The notes under the pieces: generated by a model
What the model saw: the letters and a program-made list of their open reading frames with translations, nothing else
Database searches by the model: none
What the model was told of the DNA's origin: nothing
In this document: in pieces, positions 1 to 7,375 of the stretch
Layout: each line of letters begins with the position of its first letter
How positions within the stretch are numbered: the first letter of the stretch is position 1
Position numbers and translations under genes: made by a program
From: an uncultured Actinomycetes bacterium
GTDB lineage: Bacteria; Actinomycetota; Geothermincolia; Geothermincolales; RBG-13-55-18
Assembly: GCA_937128055.1 (NCBI GenBank)
Contig: CAKZMC010000071.1
Coordinates: forward strand, 1 to 39,609
DNA: 39,609 nt
Direction: 5' to 3'

Positions 1-120
1 TTTTGTTTGTCGGGATGATAGGGTGGTCTCTCAATCTTTTTCAACCCGGAAAGCGCCTACTGAGACGATACAGCATCTTGCATAAACGTAACAAGCCGCG
101 CGAAGCCCCTGCGGGGGCCG
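1..120. other. Left-edge flank without a gene
   Basis: No convincing coding sequence is seen here. It lies downstream of the leftward polymerase gene. A short GC stem (GCCCCTGCGGGGGC near 105-118) sits just past the stop codon and could be part of a transcript end. There is no T-run after it on the minus strand, so it is not called a terminator. The 83-residue rightward ORF starting at position 3 looks like a chance frame. Confidence 0.4.
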
Positions 121-1692
121 TCAAGTCTCAAGCCGCATGGCCGGTAGCGGCTCCGCGCGCGGCGGGAAGAGGGGGACGGGCTTCCTCGCTCTCTCCTCGC
201 GGTAGAAATTGTAGAGCACGCTCCCCATGCCCAGGTAGAACCAGAAAAGGGTGAGCATGGGAATGGCGAAGAGCAGCCAGGCCCCGAACATGTTTGCCAT
301 GGCGAAGCCCACGATGCCCAGGATGAAGGCCTCGGCGTGGAAGTAGACGAAGGGGTCGTGGCGCGAGGCGGAACGCGCCCGCAGCAGCGTCCCCCAGTAG
401 ATGGCGAAGAGCAGCAGGAAGGCGGTGAGTCCCACCAGGCCGTGTGACACCAGGTAAGTGAGGTAGGCGTTCTCCACCGCCGCCCAGGTCTGCCGTATGT
501 TGTTCTCGATGATGCGCTGCCCCTCCATGCCCATGCCCATGCCGAAAAGGGGACGTTCCAGGAAATAATCGAAGGCTATCTTGTATGTGTACGTGCGGGC
601 CTCCACCGCTTCCTTGGCGCTGAGGCCGGAGAACCTCTTCTTCACGAAGTCCGGTGGGTGCAGCATGATGACGATGAGGGCGATGATCATGATGACCGTG
701 GCCGCGGCAAGCCACACGCGGCGGTCCATGAACCCGAAGCCGCCGTAGATGAGGGCTATGACGCCGAAGGCTACCCAGGCGGCGCGCGATCCGGTGAGGA
801 AGAGGGCCGCCAGATTGGCGCCCAGCCCCAGCAGGAGCAGGAACCAGATGAAAGTCTTGCGCCGGCGCCAGTAGAGGCTGAGCAGGCTCACGTAGAAGGG
901 CAGGGCGAAGACCAGGTATCCCCCCAGGATGTTGGGGTGGAGGAAGGTGGAATTGATGCGGTAGGCCTGCCCCTCGCTCTCCCCCGCCACGTAGTTGACC
1001 TCCTCCGGGTATCCGAGCTTTTTCAACACGTGCTCCGCGATCCACTCCGTCTTGGTCTGCCCTATGCCCTTCTGCACCAGGCCGAAGACGGCCACCGCGG
1101 TGAAGCATACGAGCATAATCACGACCAGGCGGTGGAAATCCTCGCGCGTGCGCACGATGTTGATCACGGGGAAGAAGATGTAGGCGAAGATGACGGTGCG
1201 CACGAAGCGGAAGGCCAACACCAACCCGTGCGCGCCGTTGATGATGCCGATGAAGCTGGCCAGGATGGAGGTGGCGACGTAGAGGGCGATGCCGATGATC
1301 ATGGGGCTGTATGTCTTCCATTCCGCCTTGCCGTTCGCGGCCTTGATCAACCAGGCCACGAAGGTCATGGCCATGACTATCTCCTGGAGGTTGAAATGGA
1401 TGCCGCGCTCCTCCCCCAACATGGCCACCCCGAGGCCCAGGTTCCAGGTGGGGCCGGCCTGGGGTATGACCAGGTTGAAGATGGCGAAGAGGGCTATGCC
1501 CAGCCAGAGGTGGCGGTAGATGAGCACGAAGAGGGCGCAGCCCCCGATCACCCCGCAGGCCACGATCACCGGCACGCGGGTGGAGAGCAGCCCCGCGGCG
1601 ATACCGCTTGCCGCGATCAGCGCGAGCAGCAGCGCCGTTTTGCGCGATTGCGGCAGGCCGCGCGCCTGCTCCGCGGTGGGGGCCACCTTCAT
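121..1692 (-). CDS. O-antigen ligase / Wzy-type polysaccharide polymerase, membrane protein
   Basis: About 523 residues and very hydrophobic, with roughly a dozen membrane segments. It looks like the Wzy/WaaL O-antigen ligase family, which joins lipid-linked sugar repeat units on the outer face of the membrane. Family-like signs are TFLHPNILGGY before a membrane segment, LTGSRAAW at the end of another, and a large loop RPLFGMGMGMEG...ENAYLTYLVSHGLVG that resembles the Wzy_C region. The ORF track starts at a GTG (1701). I prefer the ATG at 1692, because it overlaps the upstream gene's TGA as ATGA and has GGAGG about 8 nt before it. It is the last gene of the leftward polysaccharide operon. Polymerase and ligase roles cannot be separated from sequence alone, but a Wzx flippase in the same operon and no lipid A genes nearby favour a polymerase. 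Confidence 0.85.
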   Translation of the reverse strand: MKVAPTAEQARGLPQSRKTALLLALIAASGIAAGLLSTRVPVIVACGVIGGCALFVLIYRHLWLGIALFAIFNLVIPQAGPTWNLGLGVAMLGEERGIHFNLQEIVMAMTFVAWLIKAANGKAEWKTYSPMIIGIALYVATSILASFIGIINGAHGLVLAFRFVRTVIFAYIFFPVINIVRTREDFHRLVVIMLVCFTAVAVFGLVQKGIGQTKTEWIAEHVLKKLGYPEEVNYVAGESEGQAYRINSTFLHPNILGGYLVFALPFYVSLLSLYWRRRKTFIWFLLLLGLGANLAALFLTGSRAAWVAFGVIALIYGGFGFMDRRVWLAAATVIMIIALIVIMLHPPDFVKKRFSGLSAKEAVEARTYTYKIAFDYFLERPLFGMGMGMEGQRIIENNIRQTWAAVENAYLTYLVSHGLVGLTAFLLLFAIYWGTLLRARSASRHDPFVYFHAEAFILGIVGFAMANMFGAWLLFAIPMLTLFWFYLGMGSVLYNFYREERARKPVPLFPPRAEPLPAMRLET

Positions 1693-2846
1693 GTCGCGCA
1701 CCTCCCCGCCGCACGGCGGTAGAGAGCGAGCACCGCGAGGGCGGCGCGGTCCCAGGTGAAGGAGGCCGCCCTCTCCCTGCCTCTCTCCGCGAGCTCTTCC
1801 CCGTACCCGGTATCTTCCACCAATTTTAGCATGCCCTCCGCGATCTCGTCCGGGCTACGGGGGTCCACCAGCAGCCCCGCCCCCTCCACCACCTCCGGCA
1901 GGGAGGAGGTGCGCGAGGCGAGCACCGGGGTGCCGCAGGCCATGGCCTCCAGCAGGGGGAGCCCGAATCCCTCGTAGAGGGAGACGCAAAGGAAGGCGGC
2001 GGCGCCGGAGTAGAGGGCGGGAAGGTCGTCCTCGGGGACGAAGCCGGTGAAGGTCACCATGCCTTCCAGTCCCAGCTCCTCCGTCAACCCGTCCAGGTAG
2101 GTCTCGAAGCCGCGCCGGTCGCCCGCCAGGACCATGCGGTGGGATGCCCCGTGCGCGAGCAGGAAGCGCTTGAAGGCCAGGAGCATGTTGTGCAGGTTCT
2201 TGCGGGGGTCGAAGCCTCCCAGGTAGAGAAAATAAGGGCTGTCGATCCCGTAACGCCGCAGGGTCTCCCGCAGCCGCTCCCCGTCCCGCACGGGCGCGTA
2301 TGCGGGGGTCACCCCCTCGGGCACCACCGCGATGCGTTCGGGGGGGATCTTCCAGATGCGCTCCACGTCGAGCGCCGTGTTTCGGGAGACCGCCACCACG
2401 CAACGGGCGCGGCGGGCGGCGGCGCGGTGGAAGCGCATCCAAGCCCATGCGGTGGGTCCCAGGTAGGGGCCCCGCAGCACCAGCAGGATGAGGTCGTGCA
2501 CGGTTACCAGGCTGGGGCAGGGGAGGAAGGGGGTGAGGTTGTGGTCGATGCCGTGGAAGACGTCCACGCGGGCCCTTCCCACCTCGCGGGCGTAAAGGAG
2601 GTGCTCCACCAGCATCCCCGGGTAGGAATAATTTCCCAGACAAGGCAGAGGGCACCAACGCGCGCGCCGCAGCGTTTCCCCGTCCAGCAGGGAGCTATCG
2701 GGCCGTTCCCCGTAGCCGAAGAGGAAAAACTCCAGCTCCTCCCCGGCGTTCCTCACCAGGGCCTCCACCAGCCGGGCGGTGTAGCGCCCGATCCCCCGGT
2801 AGCGGTTCGCGTTGGTGAGTCCGCGCGCGTCTATGCCCACCCTCAA
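1689..2846 (-). CDS. Glycosyltransferase family 4 (GT-B retaining)
   Basis: A 385-residue cytoplasmic glycosyltransferase expected to add one sugar from a nucleotide-sugar donor to the growing lipid-linked repeat unit. The N-terminus MRVGIDARGL followed by GIGRYT is the usual first strand and glycine loop of GT4 enzymes. The C-terminal half carries the donor-binding EX7E motif in YEGFGLPLLEAMACGTPV, near residue 290, followed by SLPEV and a final helix. Start: TTG at 2846, overlapping the upstream TGA (TTGA), with a G-rich Shine-Dalgarno about 7 nt before it; GTG two codons later is possible. It is coupled at both ends to its neighbours. Its closest look-alike in the window is the GT4 at 12707, with the same EGFGLP..EAMACGTPV block. 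The sugar specificity cannot be read. Confidence 0.88.
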   Translation of the reverse strand: MRVGIDARGLTNANRYRGIGRYTARLVEALVRNAGEELEFFLFGYGERPDSSLLDGETLRRARWCPLPCLGNYSYPGMLVEHLLYAREVGRARVDVFHGIDHNLTPFLPCPSLVTVHDLILLVLRGPYLGPTAWAWMRFHRAAARRARCVVAVSRNTALDVERIWKIPPERIAVVPEGVTPAYAPVRDGERLRETLRRYGIDSPYFLYLGGFDPRKNLHNMLLAFKRFLLAHGASHRMVLAGDRRGFETYLDGLTEELGLEGMVTFTGFVPEDDLPALYSGAAAFLCVSLYEGFGLPLLEAMACGTPVLASRTSSLPEVVEGAGLLVDPRSPDEIAEGMLKLVEDTGYGEELAERGRERAASFTWDRAALAVLALYRRAAGRCAT

Positions 2847-4279
2847 GCCGCCGCCCCCCCTTCTTCGCGGGGCTTAAGCGCCCGCAGGAAAAGGATCTTT
2901 CCCCGCGTTCTGAGCAGGGGCAATTTCGCGAGGGAGAGGAAGAAGCCCTGCTCCCTACGGTAGAGGGCGGGGAGCCTGAGGTCGGGGAAGAGGGTGGCCA
3001 CCTCCTCCACGCGGAAACCGCAGCTTTCCACCAGCGAGCTCAGTGCGCGGGGGGTGAAGGTGAGACGAGGCGCGGGCACCGGCCTCGGCTCCAATCCCCG
3101 GTAAAGGCCGTTGCGGGCCGCCAGCACCAGAGCGCCGCCCGCCTTGAGCACCCGCCTCCACTCGCGCAGGAAGGCCCCCGGGCTCTCGGCGTAGTCCAGG
3201 GTGAACTGGGCGGCGAGGGCGTCGAAGCTCCCGTCCGCGAAAGGGAGCGAGAGGGGATCACCCGCGAGGCGCCGGTAATTCTCTCCCGGCAGCTCCTCCA
3301 GCCCGCCCTCCCCACGTCCGCGCGGCGCCGGTTCCAACCAGGTGACCTCCACCCCGGCCAGGCGGGAGAGGCGTTTTGCCAGCATCCCCTCCGCTTCGCC
3401 CACCAGGAGCACGCGGCTATCGCGGGCGGGGCGCAGGAGCTTCGCCACCCGTTCCACCCGCAGCGCCGCCTCGTGTCCCCCCGGGCGCGGGCGGGCCACC
3501 GCCATGAGGCTGGTGCAGAAGAAGTAGCCGAGGGGGCGGGCGAAGAGGACTTTCATTGCCAGTTTCTCCCATGGAGCGGGATGGATGCCCGGGAAAAAGC
3601 TGCGCGGCATGATGGAGGCGCGGAACCCCGCCGCCCGCAGCCCCCGCTGGAGGCTCCAGGGGCTCTGCTCGTTCACGTGCATGACGTCGTCGTACTGGCC
3701 GCGCAGGCTTTCCGGGAACTCGCGCCGCAGGAGCAGCCTGGCCGCTCCCCGCACCAGGGGGTAGCCGAAGCGGTAGAACCAGGTGTTGGGCCCCGTGTGC
3801 ACTATGAGCATCCCGCCCGGGCGCAGCACACGCTTCACCTCCGCCAGGGTGCTCTCGATCTCGTGCGGGTGCAGGTGCTCGTAAACATCCACGAAGAAGG
3901 CGACGTCGAAGGAACCGTCGGGGAAAGCCAGGCCCTTGGCGTCGGAAAGCATAAACTCCACCCTTGCGCGCGCCTCCTCGTCCAGCAGGTTGCGGCGCTC
4001 CCGCGAGAGCTCCATGGCGGCCTCCGCGTAGTCGAGGCCCACCGCGCGGGCGCCCCGCCTCGCCGCCTCGCACGCCAGCTCGCCCCTCCCGCAGCCGATG
4101 TCCAGTACCCACTTTCCCGAGAGGTCCCCCGCTGCGTCCAGCGCCTCCCGGATGCGTTCGGGGATTTTTTCCAGGCCCGAGGCGAAGATGTCGTAGCCCT
4201 CGCAGTCGGTGGTGAAATACTGCCGCGTGTAGAGGTCCGGGGACACCGGCTCGGGGAGCCTTCCCTCCTCATGGGCCAT
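2843..4279 (-). CDS. Tandem two-domain SAM-dependent methyltransferase
   Basis: About 478 residues. The N-terminal half is a complete class I SAM methyltransferase: motif I VLDIGCGRGELA near residue 60, an acidic strand end GLDYAEAAM, then FPDGSFDVAFFVDVYEHLHP and RVLRPGGMLIVHTGPN. The second half (from about residue 285) repeats the fold: VLLVGEAEGMLA, LSLPFADGSFDALAAQ, WRRVLKAGGALVLAARN. Its glycine loop is altered from GxGxG, so this half may be weakly active or structural. In a polysaccharide operon the likely job is O- or N-methylation of a sugar or chain end. The track start is GTG at 4288; I favour the ATG three codons in, which has GGGG about 8 nt upstream, but this is uncertain. The stop overlaps the next gene's TTG. 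A duplicated methyltransferase in one chain is less common than a single domain. Confidence 0.82.
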   Translation of the reverse strand: MAHEEGRLPEPVSPDLYTRQYFTTDCEGYDIFASGLEKIPERIREALDAAGDLSGKWVLDIGCGRGELACEAARRGARAVGLDYAEAAMELSRERRNLLDEEARARVEFMLSDAKGLAFPDGSFDVAFFVDVYEHLHPHEIESTLAEVKRVLRPGGMLIVHTGPNTWFYRFGYPLVRGAARLLLRREFPESLRGQYDDVMHVNEQSPWSLQRGLRAAGFRASIMPRSFFPGIHPAPWEKLAMKVLFARPLGYFFCTSLMAVARPRPGGHEAALRVERVAKLLRPARDSRVLLVGEAEGMLAKRLSRLAGVEVTWLEPAPRGRGEGGLEELPGENYRRLAGDPLSLPFADGSFDALAAQFTLDYAESPGAFLREWRRVLKAGGALVLAARNGLYRGLEPRPVPAPRLTFTPRALSSLVESCGFRVEEVATLFPDLRLPALYRREQGFFLSLAKLPLLRTRGKILFLRALKPREEGGAAA

Positions 4280-4342
4280 GGAAATCACCCCGCGTCGCGA
4301 AGCCCTTCAGGCGGCTGCGGGCTGCCCCTCGCCTGCCCCGAC

Positions 4343-5392
4343 CTACAAGTACTTCTCGAACCAGGAGAACATAAGCTCCCATACCTCCTGCCTTCCCCGG
4401 GGGTCGTTCACGCAGTGCGCCTCGTTGGGGTATATCTTCAGTTCCGCCGTTTTTCCCGCCGCAAGCAGGGCATCGTACATGCGGCGGGCCTGGCTCACGG
4501 GGCAGAGCGGGTCCTTTTCGCCGTGGATGAGCAGGACGGCCGCACGCGTCGAAGAGGCGTAGTTGAGAGCCGATCGCACCGCGTACTCCTCCGGCATCTC
4601 CTCGGGGGTGCCGCCCGCCATGGGCAGCAGCTGGTCCACCAGGGACCTTATCTGCGCGTCATCGTTGTTCACCGCGTTGTAGTAGAGGTCCGCCGCGTCG
4701 TAGAAGCCCGCCTCCGCCACAACCGCCTTGATGCGGGGGTCCCGCTCCGCGGCCAGCATGGATACCGCCGCGCCGTGGCTCTGTCCGTACATCCCTATGC
4801 GCCCGTCCTCCACCAGGCCTCGCGACACCAGGTAGTCCACGGCGGCGATGACGTCGTCCACCTCTCCCTTGGCCCCCTCGTGGGAGCCCTGCGATTCGCC
4901 GCTGCCCCGGAAATCGGGGTTGAAGACCAGGTACCCGCGGTCTCGGATGAGAAGGGCCACGTCGCTGAAGTCGCCCGCCGTCCCGAAGCCGGCGTGGTTT
5001 ACGATGACCGCGGGCCAAGGGCCGTCGCCGCTGGTGGGGCGGAAGAGGAGGCCGGACACCGGGAGGCCGTCCAGGCTCGTGTAATAAACCCGCTCCGCCG
5101 CCAGCTCCAGGTTGGAAAGGAGGCGGTAAACCTCGTCCACCAGCTTCCCCGCGCGGGAAAAATCGCCGTTGTTGTAGGCGTCCAGGGCCTCCAGCCACTT
5201 GGCGCGCGCCTGGCGCACGTCGTACCCCTGGTTGGCCTTCTGGCTTATCTCGTTGGCGGCGGCCAGGCCGCGCACGGTGACTCCTACCTGGCTGATGATC
5301 CTGGTCAGCGAGCAACCGCAGCCGCCGGCAAGCAGGGCCGTGCTCAGTATGAGGAACGCCGCGAGCGCAAGCTTCCACCGGCCTTTTCTCAT
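4343..5392 (-). CDS. Lipoprotein alpha/beta hydrolase (dienelactone hydrolase / S9-like)
   Basis: About 349 residues. I start it at the ATG at 5392 (MRKGRWKL), with AAAGGAG just upstream; the ORF-track N-terminus adds 26 residues with no signal. The protein then opens with a lipoprotein signal peptide ending in the lipobox LAGGC, so it should be anchored on the outside of the cell membrane. Residues ~30-115 are helical. The rest is an alpha/beta hydrolase: VIVNHAGFGT oxyanion region, DFRGSGES, nucleophile GQSHG, acid in HGEKDPLCP, and His in NEAHCVND. This looks like an esterase or peptidase-like catalytic triad. Its place between the flippase and the methyltransferase suggests it acts on surface polysaccharide substituents, or on an unrelated ester. 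The substrate is unknown. Confidence 0.82.
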   Translation of the reverse strand: MRKGRWKLALAAFLILSTALLAGGCGCSLTRIISQVGVTVRGLAAANEISQKANQGYDVRQARAKWLEALDAYNNGDFSRAGKLVDEVYRLLSNLELAAERVYYTSLDGLPVSGLLFRPTSGDGPWPAVIVNHAGFGTAGDFSDVALLIRDRGYLVFNPDFRGSGESQGSHEGAKGEVDDVIAAVDYLVSRGLVEDGRIGMYGQSHGAAVSMLAAERDPRIKAVVAEAGFYDAADLYYNAVNNDDAQIRSLVDQLLPMAGGTPEEMPEEYAVRSALNYASSTRAAVLLIHGEKDPLCPVSQARRMYDALLAAGKTAELKIYPNEAHCVNDPRGRQEVWELMFSWFEKYL

Positions 5393-5450
5393 TCCGCTCC
5401 TTTCCGTGGTGGTTCCTGTCCCGCTCCCGCCTATCATTATCTCATCTCCC

Positions 5451-7181
5451 TCACACGCTGAGCAGCTCATTCAGCTTTCGCAGGTCCCTCCTCCTGAAAG
5501 CCCCCGCCGCCATGCCCGCCACCAGGTAGACGGCGGCGAGGATCAGGGCGAGGATGAGGGCGTGCCGGAAAGACGATGCGAAGGACTCCCCTCCCTTCCC
5601 CAGCACCCGGTATAGGACGAAGGAGGCTCCGTAGAGCGTTCCCGTGACCACGAGCGGGGCTCCCGCGAGCCTCAGCGGGTTGAGGCGGTAAGAGAGCTCC
5701 CGCGAGAGCAGCCAGGCGAGGACCAGGAAGACCACGCATTCGCTCACCAGCACGGTTATCGCCGCGCCCGTGTAGCCCCAGAAAGGGATGGTCGCGAAAT
5801 CCAGCCCCGCCTTCAGGAGGACGGAGAAGACCACCAGCTTGGAGATCTCCTTCTGGCGGTCGATGACGATGAAGAAGGGGAAACATATGGCGGTCATGAA
5901 GGTGAAGTTCATGGCCGCCATGGTCAGCCAGGCCGCGTGCCAGGCCGTGATGAACTGGTGTTCCTGGATCACCAAGATGGGCCGGGCCAGGACGGGCAGG
6001 ATGACCACCAGCGGGGCTATGAGGAGCAGGGCGTAGCGCAGCAGCCGTTCCCATATCTCGCCCAGCCGCTGGGGATGCTTTCCGGCCACCTTGGACACCG
6101 CGGGCAGGACGGCCATGTTGATGGCCAGGGTGAGGAAGACGAAGGCCTTGGCGAACATGCCGGCTGCCCCGTAGAGGCCCACCTCCGTATCGCCCTTCAG
6201 CCAGGAGAGTATGGGGATGTCGATGCCCGCGTAGACGACCACCCCCGCGGCGACCACCGCCAGCGGCCAGGCACTGCCCAGCAGGTAGCGCCAGAGGGCG
6301 GGGTCCAGGGTGAAGAAGGCGAAGCGGCGTGGCGCCGCCGTCTCGCCGGGCGGGGAGGCCGCGATGCCCCGGGGGACTCCCCCGCTCCCCTCCCCCGCTG
6401 CGCCCTCCTCCAGCCCCGGCGCTTCCTCCTCCGCGATGGCCGCGTAGGAGTAGTCGGCGAGCAGGGCCTCCACGGGCGCCTCCGACCCCATTTCGGGGGC
6501 GCGCAGGATGGCCTCCGCGGCGGCATAGCCCCGGTAGTCCCTTGCGGCGGCCTCCTGCCTCCTCAACAATCTCCGGTACAGGGGGTAGAGGTGGAGGAGG
6601 GAATAGACGTAGGTGAGTATGTAGATGAGCATCAGCCAGACGAGGATGTTGCTCCACCCGGCGCTGATCACATAGATGCTCAGCCCCACCCTCAGGACGC
6701 CCATCATCAGGTATACGCCGGAGACGAGGACCAGCCTCTCCAGGGCGATGAAGTTCTCTGCCAGGGAGTTGGAGAGCGGTTGCTCCACCAGGAGGCTGAA
6801 GGAGATGGCGAAGACCACCCAGAACTTCTCGCCCCCCAGCGCTCCTCCCCCCTGCGCGGCCGTGCTCACCAGGTTGGTCACCATGAGCAGGGCGAAGGCC
6901 GCGCATCCCAGGATGAGGCGGATGGAGACGATGTTGGCGAGGTAGCGGCGCATGCGCGAATCGTCCTGCGAGATGTCGCGTATGGAGATGTTGCCGAGGC
7001 CGAAGTCCGGGATGACCTGGAAGATGGTGTAGAGGGCGAAGGCGTAGTTGTATATGCCGGCCCTCTCCGGGCCCAGATTGCGGTTGATCAGGATGGCCAG
7101 GAGGAAAGTGAGTCCCGAGGTGACCACCTTTGCCGCCACCAGGGCAGCCGTGTTCCTGGTAAGGCGGCCCACTCTCTCCAC
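5451..7181 (-). CDS. Wzx-type polysaccharide flippase (MOP superfamily)
   Basis: About 576 residues with some 12-14 membrane segments. It should move the undecaprenyl-linked repeat unit across the membrane. The N-terminus GRLTRNTAALVAAKVVTSGL followed by INRNLGPERAGIYNYAF is typical of Wzx/RfbX flippases, as is WLKGDTEVGLYGAAGMFAKAF in the middle. The 900-residue track ORF is over-extended: its first ~324 residues are an arginine/glycine-rich shadow of the gene upstream. The GTG at 7181 has GAAGGA about 9 nt before it and is the sensible start. There is an uncommon acidic, glycine-rich loop of about 75 residues between the two halves (ALLADYSYAAIAEEE to AAPRRFAFF). Its partners in this operon are the Wzz-like gene upstream and the polymerase at 121. 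Confidence 0.88.
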   Translation of the reverse strand: MERVGRLTRNTAALVAAKVVTSGLTFLLAILINRNLGPERAGIYNYAFALYTIFQVIPDFGLGNISIRDISQDDSRMRRYLANIVSIRLILGCAAFALLMVTNLVSTAAQGGGALGGEKFWVVFAISFSLLVEQPLSNSLAENFIALERLVLVSGVYLMMGVLRVGLSIYVISAGWSNILVWLMLIYILTYVYSLLHLYPLYRRLLRRQEAAARDYRGYAAAEAILRAPEMGSEAPVEALLADYSYAAIAEEEAPGLEEGAAGEGSGGVPRGIAASPPGETAAPRRFAFFTLDPALWRYLLGSAWPLAVVAAGVVVYAGIDIPILSWLKGDTEVGLYGAAGMFAKAFVFLTLAINMAVLPAVSKVAGKHPQRLGEIWERLLRYALLLIAPLVVILPVLARPILVIQEHQFITAWHAAWLTMAAMNFTFMTAICFPFFIVIDRQKEISKLVVFSVLLKAGLDFATIPFWGYTGAAITVLVSECVVFLVLAWLLSRELSYRLNPLRLAGAPLVVTGTLYGASFVLYRVLGKGGESFASSFRHALILALILAAVYLVAGMAAGAFRRRDLRKLNELLSV

Positions 7182-7375
7182 TTCACCACGTCCTTCGTTC
7201 TTTTTGCGTCCCGTGTTCGGCGGGCGGAGCGCGACCGCCTCCTTTACCGCAAACGGCCTCGGGTGGCGCCGCCCCGCATCCGAGCGGGAAAGCAAGGTCG
7301 CCGCCTTCGGCCTGCGCCTTCGCGCTGCGCCCCCCTTTGGCCTACGGCGCGACCCTCTTCTTCGCCCGGCTTCCC

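Noticed and set aside
105-118. Terminator for the leftward polysaccharide operon
   Set aside because: The GCCCC/GGGGC stem is only 5-6 bp and is not followed by a T-run on the minus strand.
658-1722. Rightward ORF of 354 residues rich in Asp, Glu and His
   Set aside because: It is the antisense of the membrane polymerase gene and reads as low-complexity acidic sequence with no start signal.
3473-5461. Long rightward ORF of 662 residues
   Set aside because: It lies opposite the methyltransferase and the lipoprotein hydrolase, both with clear motifs. Its own product is His/Arg/Val-rich with no motif, a typical antisense shadow in GC-rich DNA.
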